Shown piece after piece: positions 9,850 through 17,245 of a stretch of DNA of 64,000 nucleotides (its first letter is position 1; each line of letters starts with the position of its first letter). Both the position numbers and the translations under genes were made by a program. The notes under the pieces are model-generated. The model was given only the letters and a program-made list of their open reading frames with translations, searched no databases and was not told the origin of the DNA. Source of the DNA: Nocardioides sp. W7 (GTDB lineage: Bacteria; Actinomycetota; Actinomycetes; Propionibacteriales; Nocardioidaceae); NCBI RefSeq assembly GCF_022919075.1, contig NZ_CP095078.1, positions 2,790,001 to 2,854,000 of the forward strand, read 5' to 3'.

Positions 9850-11696
9850 GGGCGGTCCGACGCATCGGCGCCGCGGCCGTCACCCTCGCCGTGGCCGGTG
9901 GCGGGTACGCCGCGTACGCCGCCGCGGCCGAGCCCGACGCGGCATACCGCACCGCCACGGTGAGCATCGCCGACGTCGAGGAGACCCTGGCCCTGGCGGG
10001 GACCCTGGCCCCGGCGGGCAGCGCCGACCTGGCGTTCGGCACCGACGGCACGATCTCCGTGCTGACCGTGGAGACCGGCAGCAGGGTCCGGGCCGGCGAG
10101 GTGCTGGCCCGGCTGGACCGCCGCCCGCTGCAGCGCGCCGTCCGGAGTGCCCAGTCGGCCGTCGCGTCCGCGAGGGCGCAGCTGGAGTCGGATGAGGACG
10201 CCCAGGCCGAGACTGTCGGCGCGGCGACCACGGCGTCGTCGGGATCGACCGGCGCCTCGGCCCCGTCGGGCTCGAGCCAGCCCAGCCAGCACCAGGACCA
10301 GGAGCCCGAAGAGGAGTCGAGCGAGCAGCCCACGCAGAGCGAGGCGCCGTCCGCGCAACAGCCCACCCAGCCCGTGGACGTTTCCGCGGCGATGGCCAAG
10401 GCGCTCGCAGCCCTCGCCGCGCAGCAGCAGGCGGTCACCTCGACCCAGTCGGCGGCGTCGGTGGCCATCGCGGAGGCCAAGGCCGCCCTCGAGACCCAGA
10501 CCGCAACCTGCGCGGACGCGTTCGAGGCGGACCCGGCCACCGGCCCGGTCGACGGCTCGGACGATCCTGCCGAGGGAACCGCCGAGGACACCACGGAAGA
10601 GTCGGAACCGGCGGACGCGGCCTGCACGGCTGCGCTCGCCACCGTCCAGGACGCCCAGCAGAGCGTGGCCACGGCGCAGGACGCGCTCCAGACCGCCCTC
10701 GAGGCACTCGCCGGCACCATCACCGGCGCCGTCGAGACCCTCGACGACGTGGTGGACACCGCGGCCGGGCAGAGCCCGCAGCAGAGCTCGTCCGCATCCA
10801 CCCAGAGCTCTTCCCAGAACTCCTCCCAGCCGACGCAGCAGAGCACCCCGCAGCCGACGCAGCAGACGACCCCGCAGTCGACCCAGCAGTCGTTGCCGAC
10901 GACCTCGTCCGGGTCGGAGTCGGGCGGGTCGTCCGGTGGGTCGGCCGGTGGGCCTGCCGGGCGCTCGGGCACCGTCACCGCCGCCACGCTGGCCCGCGAC
11001 CAGGCGTCGATCGACGAGGCGAAGGCCGAGCTGGTTGCGGCCCGTCAGGCGTTGGCCTCGGCCACGCTGAGGGCGCCGTACGCCGGAACCGTCGCCGCGG
11101 TCGCGGCCGAGAGGGGTACGACGACCAACGCGGGCACGACCGTCGTGACGGTGGTCGCCCACGGCACCACCATGGTGCGGGTGTCGGCGACCCAGGCGCA
11201 GGTGAGCGCGCTCGCGCTCGGGCAGGCGGCCTCCGTGCTGCCGGCCGGGGCCGACGAGGAGCTGGCCGGGGAGGTCAGCTCGGTCGGGGTGGTGGCCGAC
11301 ACGTCGTCGGGGAGCGCGACGTACTCCGTCATCGTCACCCTCGACGGCCGCAACCTGGGTCTCCCGACGGGGGCGACCGCGTCCGTCGCGGTCGTCGTCG
11401 GGACGGCCGAGGACGTGCTGACGGTCCCGACGTCGGCGATCTCCTCGGGCAGTGTGCTGCTCGTGGAGCAGCGCACCGCGACCCGTACGCGGGTCGTCAC
11501 CGGCCTCGTCGGGACCACCCGGACCGAGGTCGCCTCCGGTCTGGAGGCGGGTCAGCGGGTCGCGCTCGCCGACCTGACCGCCGCGCTTCCGAGCGCGGAC
11601 ACGGAGACCGGAGCCGGGCCTGGCGGCGGCTTCGGCGCGGACTTCGGCGGCAGCCGGGGGACCGGTGGCGGACCGCCGCGGCGACCGGGTGGCTGA
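9846..11696 (+). CDS. Second HlyD-type efflux adaptor with very long low-complexity insert
   Basis: The 616-residue protein (GTG start, GTGA overlap) has an N-terminal membrane anchor (about 8-28), a first lipoyl half ending GEVLARLDRRPL (84-96), a second lipoyl half starting ATLRAPYAGTVAAV (about 406-419), a beta-barrel and a membrane-proximal domain. The hairpin that normally joins the lipoyl halves is enlarged to about 300 residues. It contains Q/S/T/P/E-rich stretches at roughly 119-178, 226-256 and 306-374, alternating with helical A/Q-rich repeats and two cysteines (C222, C260). It closes the MacB-type operon, which thus has two different adaptors. Confidence 0.82.
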   Translation: MRAVRRIGAAAVTLAVAGGGYAAYAAAAEPDAAYRTATVSIADVEETLALAGTLAPAGSADLAFGTDGTISVLTVETGSRVRAGEVLARLDRRPLQRAVRSAQSAVASARAQLESDEDAQAETVGAATTASSGSTGASAPSGSSQPSQHQDQEPEEESSEQPTQSEAPSAQQPTQPVDVSAAMAKALAALAAQQQAVTSTQSAASVAIAEAKAALETQTATCADAFEADPATGPVDGSDDPAEGTAEDTTEESEPADAACTAALATVQDAQQSVATAQDALQTALEALAGTITGAVETLDDVVDTAAGQSPQQSSSASTQSSSQNSSQPTQQSTPQPTQQTTPQSTQQSLPTTSSGSESGGSSGGSAGGPAGRSGTVTAATLARDQASIDEAKAELVAARQALASATLRAPYAGTVAAVAAERGTTTNAGTTVVTVVAHGTTMVRVSATQAQVSALALGQAASVLPAGADEELAGEVSSVGVVADTSSGSATYSVIVTLDGRNLGLPTGATASVAVVVGTAEDVLTVPTSAISSGSVLLVEQRTATRTRVVTGLVGTTRTEVASGLEAGQRVALADLTAALPSADTETGAGPGGGFGADFGGSRGTGGGPPRRPGG

Positions 11697-11764
11697 GGGG
11701 AGCCCACCGGCTCGGCGTGGCTAGACTCCGGCCGGAAACGTCTGGACCACACGAAGGAGCCCCA

Positions 11765-12961
11765 GTGAGCGTGCCCGCCGCCACGGACGACACGCGTGTC
11801 GCCCAGATCGGGCGCTACCGGGTGGTCACCCGGCCACCCCGCGGGGACCTCGTGGCGCTGGTCGACGTCGCCGCCCAGGTGGCCGACGTACCGATGGCGA
11901 CGATCAACCTGATCACCGACACCGAGCAGCACCAGATCGCCACGGCCGGCTTCGAGGCCTCGGTGTGCGCCCGCGAGGACTCGATGTGCAACGTCGTCTT
12001 CCAGGGCGGGGTGCCGGTGATCGTGCCGGACGCGAGCCGGGACGACCGCTTCCGGGACAACCCGTTCGTCACCGGGGTGATCGGAGACGTCCGCTTCTAC
12101 GCGACGTACCCGCTGGCGACCCCCGAGGGCACGCTGATCGGCACCCTCTGCGTGTTCGACACCGTGCCCCGGACCCTGACCGACAAGCAGAAGCGCGCGC
12201 TGGCGCACCTGGCCGACCGGGTCGTCGACCTGCTGGAGCTGGAGCTGCGCACCCGCGAGCTCAGCTCGACCGTCGACGACCTGCGCGACACGCAGTCCGA
12301 GCTGGAGCGGTCCAACGAGGTGCTGGCGGCCTTCGCCGGCCAGGTCAGCCACGACCTGCGCAACCCGCTCGCTGCGGTCATGATGGCGCTGGCCATGATC
12401 GCCGAGCAGACCGAGGAGTCCGGCGGCTCGACGTTCCTCATGGACCGGGCACTCAGCGGCGCCGAGCGCATGCAGGCGCTCATCGACGACCTGCTGGGCT
12501 TCGCCCGGCTCGGTGGCGAGCTCTCCCGGGCGCCCGTCGACCTCGGCGCGCTCGTGGCCGACGTCCGGGAGGACCTGGCAGCGGCGCTGGCCGGAGCCAC
12601 CGTCGACGTCGAGGAGCTCCCCGTGGTGGTCGGGGACGCGGTCCAGCTGCGCGCGGTCGTCCAGAACCTCGTCGCGAATGCCGCGAAGTTCACGCGCCCG
12701 GGGGAGAAGGCCCGGATCGAGATCGGCGCGCTTCGGCAGGGGGACCGCTGGCGGATCCAGGTGTGCGACCACGGGCGCGGCATCGCCCCGGAGCAGCGCG
12801 ACCGGGTCTTCCAGCCGCTGGCCCGGGTGGACGAGTCGGTCGAGGGCTCCGGCATCGGGCTCGCGACCTGTCGTCGGATCGTCGAGGCGCACGGCGGCCA
12901 GATCGGCCTGGACGCCTCGCCGGACGGCGGCACCTGCGCCTGGTTCGAGCTCCCCGCCTGA
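11765..12961 (+). CDS. GAF-domain sensor histidine kinase
   Basis: The 398-residue soluble sensor kinase has a GAF domain at about 28-155 (with ATINLITDTEQHQIAT and GTLIGTLCVFD), a coiled linker, HisKA with H196 in VSHDLRNPL, and HATPase with N-box NLVANAAKF, G1 DHGRGI and G2 GSGIGLATCRR. There is no membrane segment, so it senses a cytoplasmic cue. The GTG at 11765 is preferred because AAGGAG lies 5 nt upstream. No response regulator is adjacent, making it an orphan kinase. It ends 4 bp before the palindromic element at 12966. Confidence 0.92.
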   Translation: MSVPAATDDTRVAQIGRYRVVTRPPRGDLVALVDVAAQVADVPMATINLITDTEQHQIATAGFEASVCAREDSMCNVVFQGGVPVIVPDASRDDRFRDNPFVTGVIGDVRFYATYPLATPEGTLIGTLCVFDTVPRTLTDKQKRALAHLADRVVDLLELELRTRELSSTVDDLRDTQSELERSNEVLAAFAGQVSHDLRNPLAAVMMALAMIAEQTEESGGSTFLMDRALSGAERMQALIDDLLGFARLGGELSRAPVDLGALVADVREDLAAALAGATVDVEELPVVVGDAVQLRAVVQNLVANAAKFTRPGEKARIEIGALRQGDRWRIQVCDHGRGIAPEQRDRVFQPLARVDESVEGSGIGLATCRRIVEAHGGQIGLDASPDGGTCAWFELPA

Positions 12962-12965
12962 GCGC

Positions 12966-13128
12966 GACCCGTCAATGATTCGGCGTTTTTCGCGGCGTGT
13001 CGTCTGACGATTGACGGGTCGACCCGGGGACCGCGGCGTACGACGAGCTACCCACGTCGTACGACGACCGCCCGACCCGTCAATCCCGCGCCGACACGCC
13101 GCGAAAAATGCCGAGCGAGTGACGGGTC
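12966..13128. repeat. 163-bp inverted-repeat element between convergent genes
   Basis: Two 56-bp arms (12966-13021 and 13073-13128) are inverted copies matching at 46 of 56 positions. Each arm is itself bounded by inverted GACCCGTCA/TGACGGGTC ends and carries a TTTTTCGCGGCGTGTCG core. Between them is a third hairpin, CGTACGACG (13037-13045) with CGTCGTACG (13055-13063). The element fills almost the whole gap between the histidine kinase and nadA and contains a T5/A5 run on each strand, so it may double as a bidirectional terminator. It resembles REP/BIME-type units. Confidence 0.85.
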
Positions 13129-13132
13129 GGCG

Positions 13133-14305
13133 TCAGTCGCGGGAGGTCTTGCCGGGCAGGGCGAGCATCCGCTCCAGGGCGACCAGCGCCCACTTCTCGG
13201 TCTCGGGGTCGACGGTGATCTGGTTCGGCACCGTGCCCGCGACCAGCGACTCCAGCGCCCACACGAAGTGGGGCAGGTCGATCCGGTTCATCGTCGAGCA
13301 GTAGCAGACGGTCTTGTCGAGGAACGTGATGCGCTTGTCCGGGTGGGCGTTGGCCAGCCGCTTGACCAGGTTGAGCTCGGTGCCGATGGCCCAGGACGAG
13401 CCGGCGGGCGCGGCCTCGATGGTCTTGATGATGAACTCCGTCGAGCCGACCAGGTCGGCCTTCAGCACGACCTCGTGCTGGCACTCGGGGTGCACCAGGA
13501 TCTGCACGTCCGGGATGGTCGCGCGCAGCTCGTCGACGACCTCGGGGGTGAAGCGGCCGTGCACCGAGCAGTGGCCCTTCCACAGGATCACCCGGGCCTT
13601 CTGCAGCTCCTCGACGGTCAGGCCGCCGTTCGGCTTCAGCGGGTTCCACACGACGCACTCGTCGAGGGAGATGCCCATCTTCAGCACCGCGGTGTTGCGG
13701 CCGAGGTGCTGGTCGGGGAGGAACAGGATCTTGGCGTCGGGCTTCTGCTCGAAGGCCCACTCGAGGGCGACCTCGGCGTTGCTGGAGGTGCAGACGACGC
13801 CGCCGTTGCGGCCGCAGAACGCCTTGATGTCGGCGCTGGAGTTCATGTACGTGACAGGTACGACGGAGTCCGCGATCCCGGCCGCGGTCAGCGCGTCCCA
13901 GGTGCTCTTGACCTGGGCCAGCCGGGCCATGTCGGCCATCGAGCAGCCGGCGGCCAGGTCGGGCAGGATCACCTTCTGGTCCGGCCCGGTGAGGATGTCG
14001 GCCGACTCCGCCATGAAGTGGACGCCGCAGAAGACGATGAACTCGGCGTCGGGCCGGCCGGCCGCGTCGCGCGCCAGCTTGAAGGAGTCACCGGTGACGT
14101 CGGCGAACGCGATCACCTCGTCGCGCTGGTAGTGGTGGCCCAGCACGAAGAGCCGCTCGCCCAGGGCGGCCTTGGCCGCCGCGGCGCGCGCGACCAGGTC
14201 GGGGTCGGACGGCGAGGGCAGGTCGCCCGGGCAGTCGACGCCGCGCTCGGAGGCGATGTCGGTGCCACGGCCCAGCGGCAGCAGCGGGAGATCGACGGTC
14301 GTCAT
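13133..14305 (-). CDS. nadA: Quinolinate synthase NadA
   Basis: NadA condenses iminoaspartate with dihydroxyacetone phosphate to quinolinate, the entry to NAD synthesis, using a 4Fe-4S cluster. The 390-residue product has FVLGHHYQRDEVI, VFCGVHFMAES, AAGCSMADMA, HPECQHEV and CYCSTMN motifs. By comparison with the Bacillus-type enzymes the cluster ligands are probably C93, C246 and C336. The ATG at 14305 is chosen over an upstream in-frame start because a TACGAT box lies 6 nt before it. nadB and nadC are not beside it here. Confidence 0.95.
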   Translation of the reverse strand: MTTVDLPLLPLGRGTDIASERGVDCPGDLPSPSDPDLVARAAAAKAALGERLFVLGHHYQRDEVIAFADVTGDSFKLARDAAGRPDAEFIVFCGVHFMAESADILTGPDQKVILPDLAAGCSMADMARLAQVKSTWDALTAAGIADSVVPVTYMNSSADIKAFCGRNGGVVCTSSNAEVALEWAFEQKPDAKILFLPDQHLGRNTAVLKMGISLDECVVWNPLKPNGGLTVEELQKARVILWKGHCSVHGRFTPEVVDELRATIPDVQILVHPECQHEVVLKADLVGSTEFIIKTIEAAPAGSSWAIGTELNLVKRLANAHPDKRITFLDKTVCYCSTMNRIDLPHFVWALESLVAGTVPNQITVDPETEKWALVALERMLALPGKTSRD

Positions 14306-14311
14306 GTCTGG

Positions 14312-14317
14312 ATCGTA
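14312..14317 (-). promoter_or_regulatory. -10 box of leaderless nadA
   Basis: TACGAT on the minus strand is 6 nt before the nadA ATG, predicting a transcript starting at or next to the start codon. A TTGCGG 19 bp further upstream is a weak -35 candidate. Confidence 0.5.
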
Positions 14318-14345
14318 TTCCTGTGCTCGGGTGAGGCCGCAAACG

Positions 14346-15227
14346 TCACAGCAGGGCACCGTTGTGAACGTACGGCGCCGGCGGTTTCATCCCGCGCAGT
14401 CCCAGGTAGCCCTCCTGGTGCAGCTCCAGGCGCGCGGCCATCCCCACGTCGATCGCCCACTCGTTGGCCACGGTGAGGTGCGGGACGACGGTCTCGCCGG
14501 TGGTGCCGGCGAGCGCGGCCCACAGCAGCCGCGTCGCCGTACGACGGTTGCTCGCGGCGAGCAGCGCCAGGCTGCCGTCGGGACCGACGTAGGCGTAGCC
14601 GGACCCGCTGGTGGTGTCCGAGACCAGCAGCCGCCACGCGGCGAGCATCAGCTGGTGGTCCGGTCCGTGCGCCGCCCCCCGGGTCTGCCGGTCCAGCGAG
14701 TCGAGCAGGTCGACGTCGCCGGCCGTGCCCTCGCGGACCTTGTCGATCACGGGGATCGCGCTGCGGTCGACGGTGCCGCGCAGGAGCATCTGCGGGTGCA
14801 GCGTGAAGCCCGCCAGGCGGTAGCGCCGCGCCGCCTTCGGGTCGGCGGAGGCCGTGAGCATCCCGCGCAGACAGCCCCGGCCGTGCGTCATCGCCGTGTC
14901 GAGCAGCCGCTTGCCGAGCCCGTGGCCCTGCAGACCCGGTCGTACGGCGTACGTCGCGAGGAACCAGGTGCCCTCGCGCACGAACGAGGTCGCGAACCCG
15001 ACCAGCTCGCCGCCGACCTCCGCGACCCAGCAGCCGCCGGCGTCGGTGAGGAGGAAGTGCTGCGTGCGGGTCACCCAGTTGCCGGCGCGGACGGCCGGGC
15101 GGCGCTCCGGCTCCGGCAGGCCAGGCCGATGTGACCGGACGTCGAGGTCGTAGAAGCTCTCGGCGCTCAGCCGCTCCGCCACCGGGACGTCGTCGGGCCG
15201 CATCGGCCGGATCAGCACGTCGTTCAC
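14346..15227 (-). CDS. GNAT family N-acetyltransferase (two-domain)
   Basis: The 293-residue protein has an N-terminal GNAT domain with YAVRPGLQGHGLGKRLLD, the acetyl-CoA-binding motif, at about 93-110, and a C-terminal half (from about 160) that looks like a second, degenerate GNAT fold ending in EGYLGLRGMKPPAPY. Tandem GNAT proteins of this size are common in actinobacteria; the substrate is unknown. The GTG start at 15227 is 7 nt after a TAGGGT box, implying leaderless translation. It is divergent from the glycerate kinase gene, with only 23 bp between the two start codons. Confidence 0.8.
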   Translation of the reverse strand: MNDVLIRPMRPDDVPVAERLSAESFYDLDVRSHRPGLPEPERRPAVRAGNWVTRTQHFLLTDAGGCWVAEVGGELVGFATSFVREGTWFLATYAVRPGLQGHGLGKRLLDTAMTHGRGCLRGMLTASADPKAARRYRLAGFTLHPQMLLRGTVDRSAIPVIDKVREGTAGDVDLLDSLDRQTRGAAHGPDHQLMLAAWRLLVSDTTSGSGYAYVGPDGSLALLAASNRRTATRLLWAALAGTTGETVVPHLTVANEWAIDVGMAARLELHQEGYLGLRGMKPPAPYVHNGALL

Positions 15228-15234
15228 AGCACCG

Positions 15235-15244
15235 ACCCTATGGT
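15235..15244. promoter_or_regulatory. Overlapping divergent -10 boxes
   Basis: The decamer accctatggt holds TATGGT on + (15239-15244), 6 nt before the glycerate kinase ATG, and TAGGGT on - (15240-15235), 7 nt before the GNAT GTG. The two hexamers share two base pairs, so both promoters cannot be melted independently. Confidence 0.5.
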
Positions 15245-15250
15245 TCGTCC

Positions 15251-16345
15251 ATGCGCATCCTGGTCGCCCCCGACAAGTTCGCGGGCACGCTCACGGCCCT
15301 CGAAGCCGCCGAGGCGATAGCGGTCGGCTGGCGCCGGCACGCCCCGGACGACGAGCTCGACCTGGCGCCGATGGCCGACGGCGGGCCGGGCTTCGTCGAC
15401 GTCCTGCACGCCGCCCTCGGCGGCAGCCTGCTCGCGGTGACCGTCCGCGGCCCGTTCGGCGAGCAGGTGCCGGGCACCGTGCTGGTGGTGGGCGAGACGG
15501 CGTACGTCGAGAGTGCGCAGGCGTGCGGCCTGCACCTGACCGGCGCCCAGCGCGCCGAGGAGGCCACGACGTACGGCGTGGGCGAGCTCGTGCTCGCGGC
15601 GGTCGCGGCCGGCGCGTCCACCGTCGTGGTGGGACTGGGCGGCAGCGGCACCAACGACGGGGGAGCGGGTCTGCTCGCGGCGCTCGGGGCGAGTGCCGAC
15701 CGGCCGCTGGACCGGGGCGCCGCCGGGCTCGCGGGCGTCACCACGGTGACGGTGCCGGAGGTCGGCGTGCGGCTGGTCGCCGCCAGCGACGTGGACAACC
15801 CGCTGGCCGGCCTGCTCGGCGCGACCAAGACCTTCGGGCCGCAGAAGGGGATCCCGGAGGAGCGGCTGCCGGTCGTCGACGGCTGGCTGGAGGAGCTGGC
15901 CGTGGCCGCCGGGCGGCGTACCGCGCTGGAGAAGGGCGCCGGCGCGGCGGGGGGACTCGGCTTCGCGCTGCTGCTCCTCGGCGCGACCCGCGAGCCGGGC
16001 ATCGAGCTGGTGGCCACGGCGGTCCGGCTCGCCGAGCGCGCCCGCGCGGCCGACCTGGTGCTCACCGGCGAGGGGGCCTTCGACTTCTCCAGCCGCTCCG
16101 GCAAGGTGCCGTACGGCGTCGCGAGCATCGCCGAGTCCGCCCTCCGGCCCTGCGTCGCGCTGGCCGGCCAGGTGCTGGTCGGGTCCCGCGAGATGCGAGC
16201 GCTCGGCGTCGAGTCGGCGTACTCCCTGGTCGACCTGGTCGGCCAGGAGCGGGCCTTCGCGGATCCCGCCGGCTCGTTGGCCGAGCTCGCGGCCCGGGTC
16301 GCTCGCACCTGGTCGCCTCGCCGACCGAGCGCCGCCGGGGAATAA
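15251..16345 (+). CDS. Glycerate kinase (GlxK/GckA type)
   Basis: The enzyme phosphorylates glycerate to phosphoglycerate with ATP, linking glyoxylate and serine catabolism to glycolysis. The 364-residue product begins MRILVAPDKFAGTLTALEAA and has the family blocks MADGGPGF, VGLGGSGTNDGGAG, ASDVDNPLAG and TGEGAFDFSSRSGKVPYGV, matching the two-domain glycerate kinase type I family. The start at ATG 15251 agrees with the TATGGT box 6 nt upstream. It is a single gene, divergent from the GNAT gene and 62 nt before the ErpA-type gene. Confidence 0.93.
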   Translation: MRILVAPDKFAGTLTALEAAEAIAVGWRRHAPDDELDLAPMADGGPGFVDVLHAALGGSLLAVTVRGPFGEQVPGTVLVVGETAYVESAQACGLHLTGAQRAEEATTYGVGELVLAAVAAGASTVVVGLGGSGTNDGGAGLLAALGASADRPLDRGAAGLAGVTTVTVPEVGVRLVAASDVDNPLAGLLGATKTFGPQKGIPEERLPVVDGWLEELAVAAGRRTALEKGAGAAGGLGFALLLLGATREPGIELVATAVRLAERARAADLVLTGEGAFDFSSRSGKVPYGVASIAESALRPCVALAGQVLVGSREMRALGVESAYSLVDLVGQERAFADPAGSLAELAARVARTWSPRRPSAAGE

Positions 16346-16407
16346 CGCCCGGTGTGCGAGGATTGAGCCAGTAGCCCACACCCCCGCACCTCATTGGGAG
16401 CACAGAC

Positions 16408-16770
16408 ATGACCGAGCAGGTGGACACGACCACAGAGCGTCGCACCGACCAGATCAACCTGAGCCCGGTGGCGGCGACGAAGGTGAAGAACCTTCTCGAC
16501 CAGGAGGGTCGCGACGACCTGCAGCTGCGGATCTCGGTGCAGCCGGGTGGCTGCTCGGGCCTGCGCTACCAGCTCTTCTTCGACGAGCGCACCCTCGACG
16601 GCGACGTCGTCACCGACTTCGACGGCGTGTCCGTCGTGGTCGACCGGATGAGCGTCCCCTACCTCAACGGCGCGATGATCGACTTCGTCGACAGCATCGA
16701 GAAGCAGGGCTTCACCATCGACAACCCCAACGCCACGGGATCCTGCGCGTGCGGTGACTCGTTCCACTGA
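16408..16770 (+). CDS. erpA: Iron-sulfur cluster carrier, ErpA/HesB family
   Basis: The 120-residue A-type carrier transfers Fe-S clusters to target enzymes. The three conserved cysteines are present: C49 in QPGGCSGLRYQL and C113/C115 in the C-terminal SCACGDSF. An acidic N-terminal extension of about 15 residues precedes the domain, as in the mycobacterial homologue. GGGAG sits upstream of the ATG. Proximity to nadA, the Rieske subunit and a cysteine desulfurase provides plausible clients and partners, though it is not in an operon with them. Confidence 0.93.
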   Translation: MTEQVDTTTERRTDQINLSPVAATKVKNLLDQEGRDDLQLRISVQPGGCSGLRYQLFFDERTLDGDVVTDFDGVSVVVDRMSVPYLNGAMIDFVDSIEKQGFTIDNPNATGSCACGDSFH

Positions 16771-16803
16771 CGAGATCGAGGACGCGCCAGCGGACTCGAT
16801 GAT

Positions 16804-16861
16804 GGTGGTCGAGCGAGCGCTCTGACTGAGCCTGCGAAGTCAGAAGGCGCGTGTCGAGACC
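16804..16861 (+). repeat. Dispersed repeat, copy A
   Basis: This 58-bp segment starts GGTGGTCGAGCGAGCG and ends GTGTCGAGACC. The same ends appear at 34706-34762 (inverted) and twice at 63630-63718. The middle is not conserved. It lies just after erpA. Confidence 0.55.
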
Positions 16862-16896
16862 CAGTCGTTCCTGAACAGCAGCACCACGCACCACAC

Positions 16897-16931
16897 AACA
16901 GCCCCCCGCCGGTGACCGGCGGGGGGCTGTT
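16897..16931. terminator. Strong hairpin terminator downstream of erpA
   Basis: A perfect 16-bp stem (aacagccccccgccgg at 16897-16912 and its complement at 16916-16931) has a 3-nt loop. It lies between erpA and the convergent small gene, so it can serve both directions. It ends in TT on one side only and belongs to the GC-rich hairpin type common in actinobacteria. Confidence 0.75.
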
Positions 16932-16983
16932 GGCGTCGAACGGCCGAGGGAGGGGTGGCCGCCGAAGTGCGGGGTGGGGCGCC

Positions 16984-17181
16984 TCAGTCCAGGTGGAGCT
17001 GAAGCGCGTTGGCGATCCGGGTCGCGGCCTCGGTGATCTCGATCTCCGGCTTCGCGACGTCGCGGGGGTAGTCCTCGTAGCGCAGCGACGGTCCCGTGGC
17101 GGGCAGGTGACGTACGACGGCCTCGCAGTCGGCGTGCATCTCCTGCAGCGAGCTCAGGTCGTCGTGGGAGAGCTGGGTCAT
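16984..17181 (-). CDS. Small hypothetical protein (65 aa)
   Basis: The predicted 65-residue acidic helical protein starts MTQLSHDDLSSLQEMHADC and ends in an amphipathic helix (ITEAATRIANALQLHLD). I do not recognise the family. A TAGCGT box lies 7 nt before the ATG at 17181, which supports expression as a leaderless message and this start over in-frame codons further upstream. It is divergent from the adenosine kinase gene across 64 bp containing two similar dyads. There is no domain evidence for function. Confidence 0.55.
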   Translation of the reverse strand: MTQLSHDDLSSLQEMHADCEAVVRHLPATGPSLRYEDYPRDVAKPEIEITEAATRIANALQLHLD

Positions 17182-17188
17182 GGGAAGG

Positions 17189-17237
17189 ACGCTAGGGGCT
17201 ACTCCGGGGTAGTCCCAGCGGTACCCACGGGTAGTCT
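17189..17237. promoter_or_regulatory. Divergent promoter region with two related dyads
   Basis: -10 boxes TAGCGT (minus, 17194-17189) and TAGTCT (plus, 17232-17237) each lie 7-8 nt before a start codon. Between and overlapping them are CTACTCCGGGGTAG (17199-17212) and GTACCCACGGGTAG (17221-17234), two imperfect 14-bp dyads with centres 22 bp apart. This is a possible dimeric repressor site. Confidence 0.4.
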
Positions 17238-17245
17238 TCCGTGCC

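Noticed and set aside
13268..14476. A plus-strand 402-codon open frame opposite nadA
   Set aside because: nadA on the minus strand has all its Fe-S cysteines and family motifs; the opposite frame has none.
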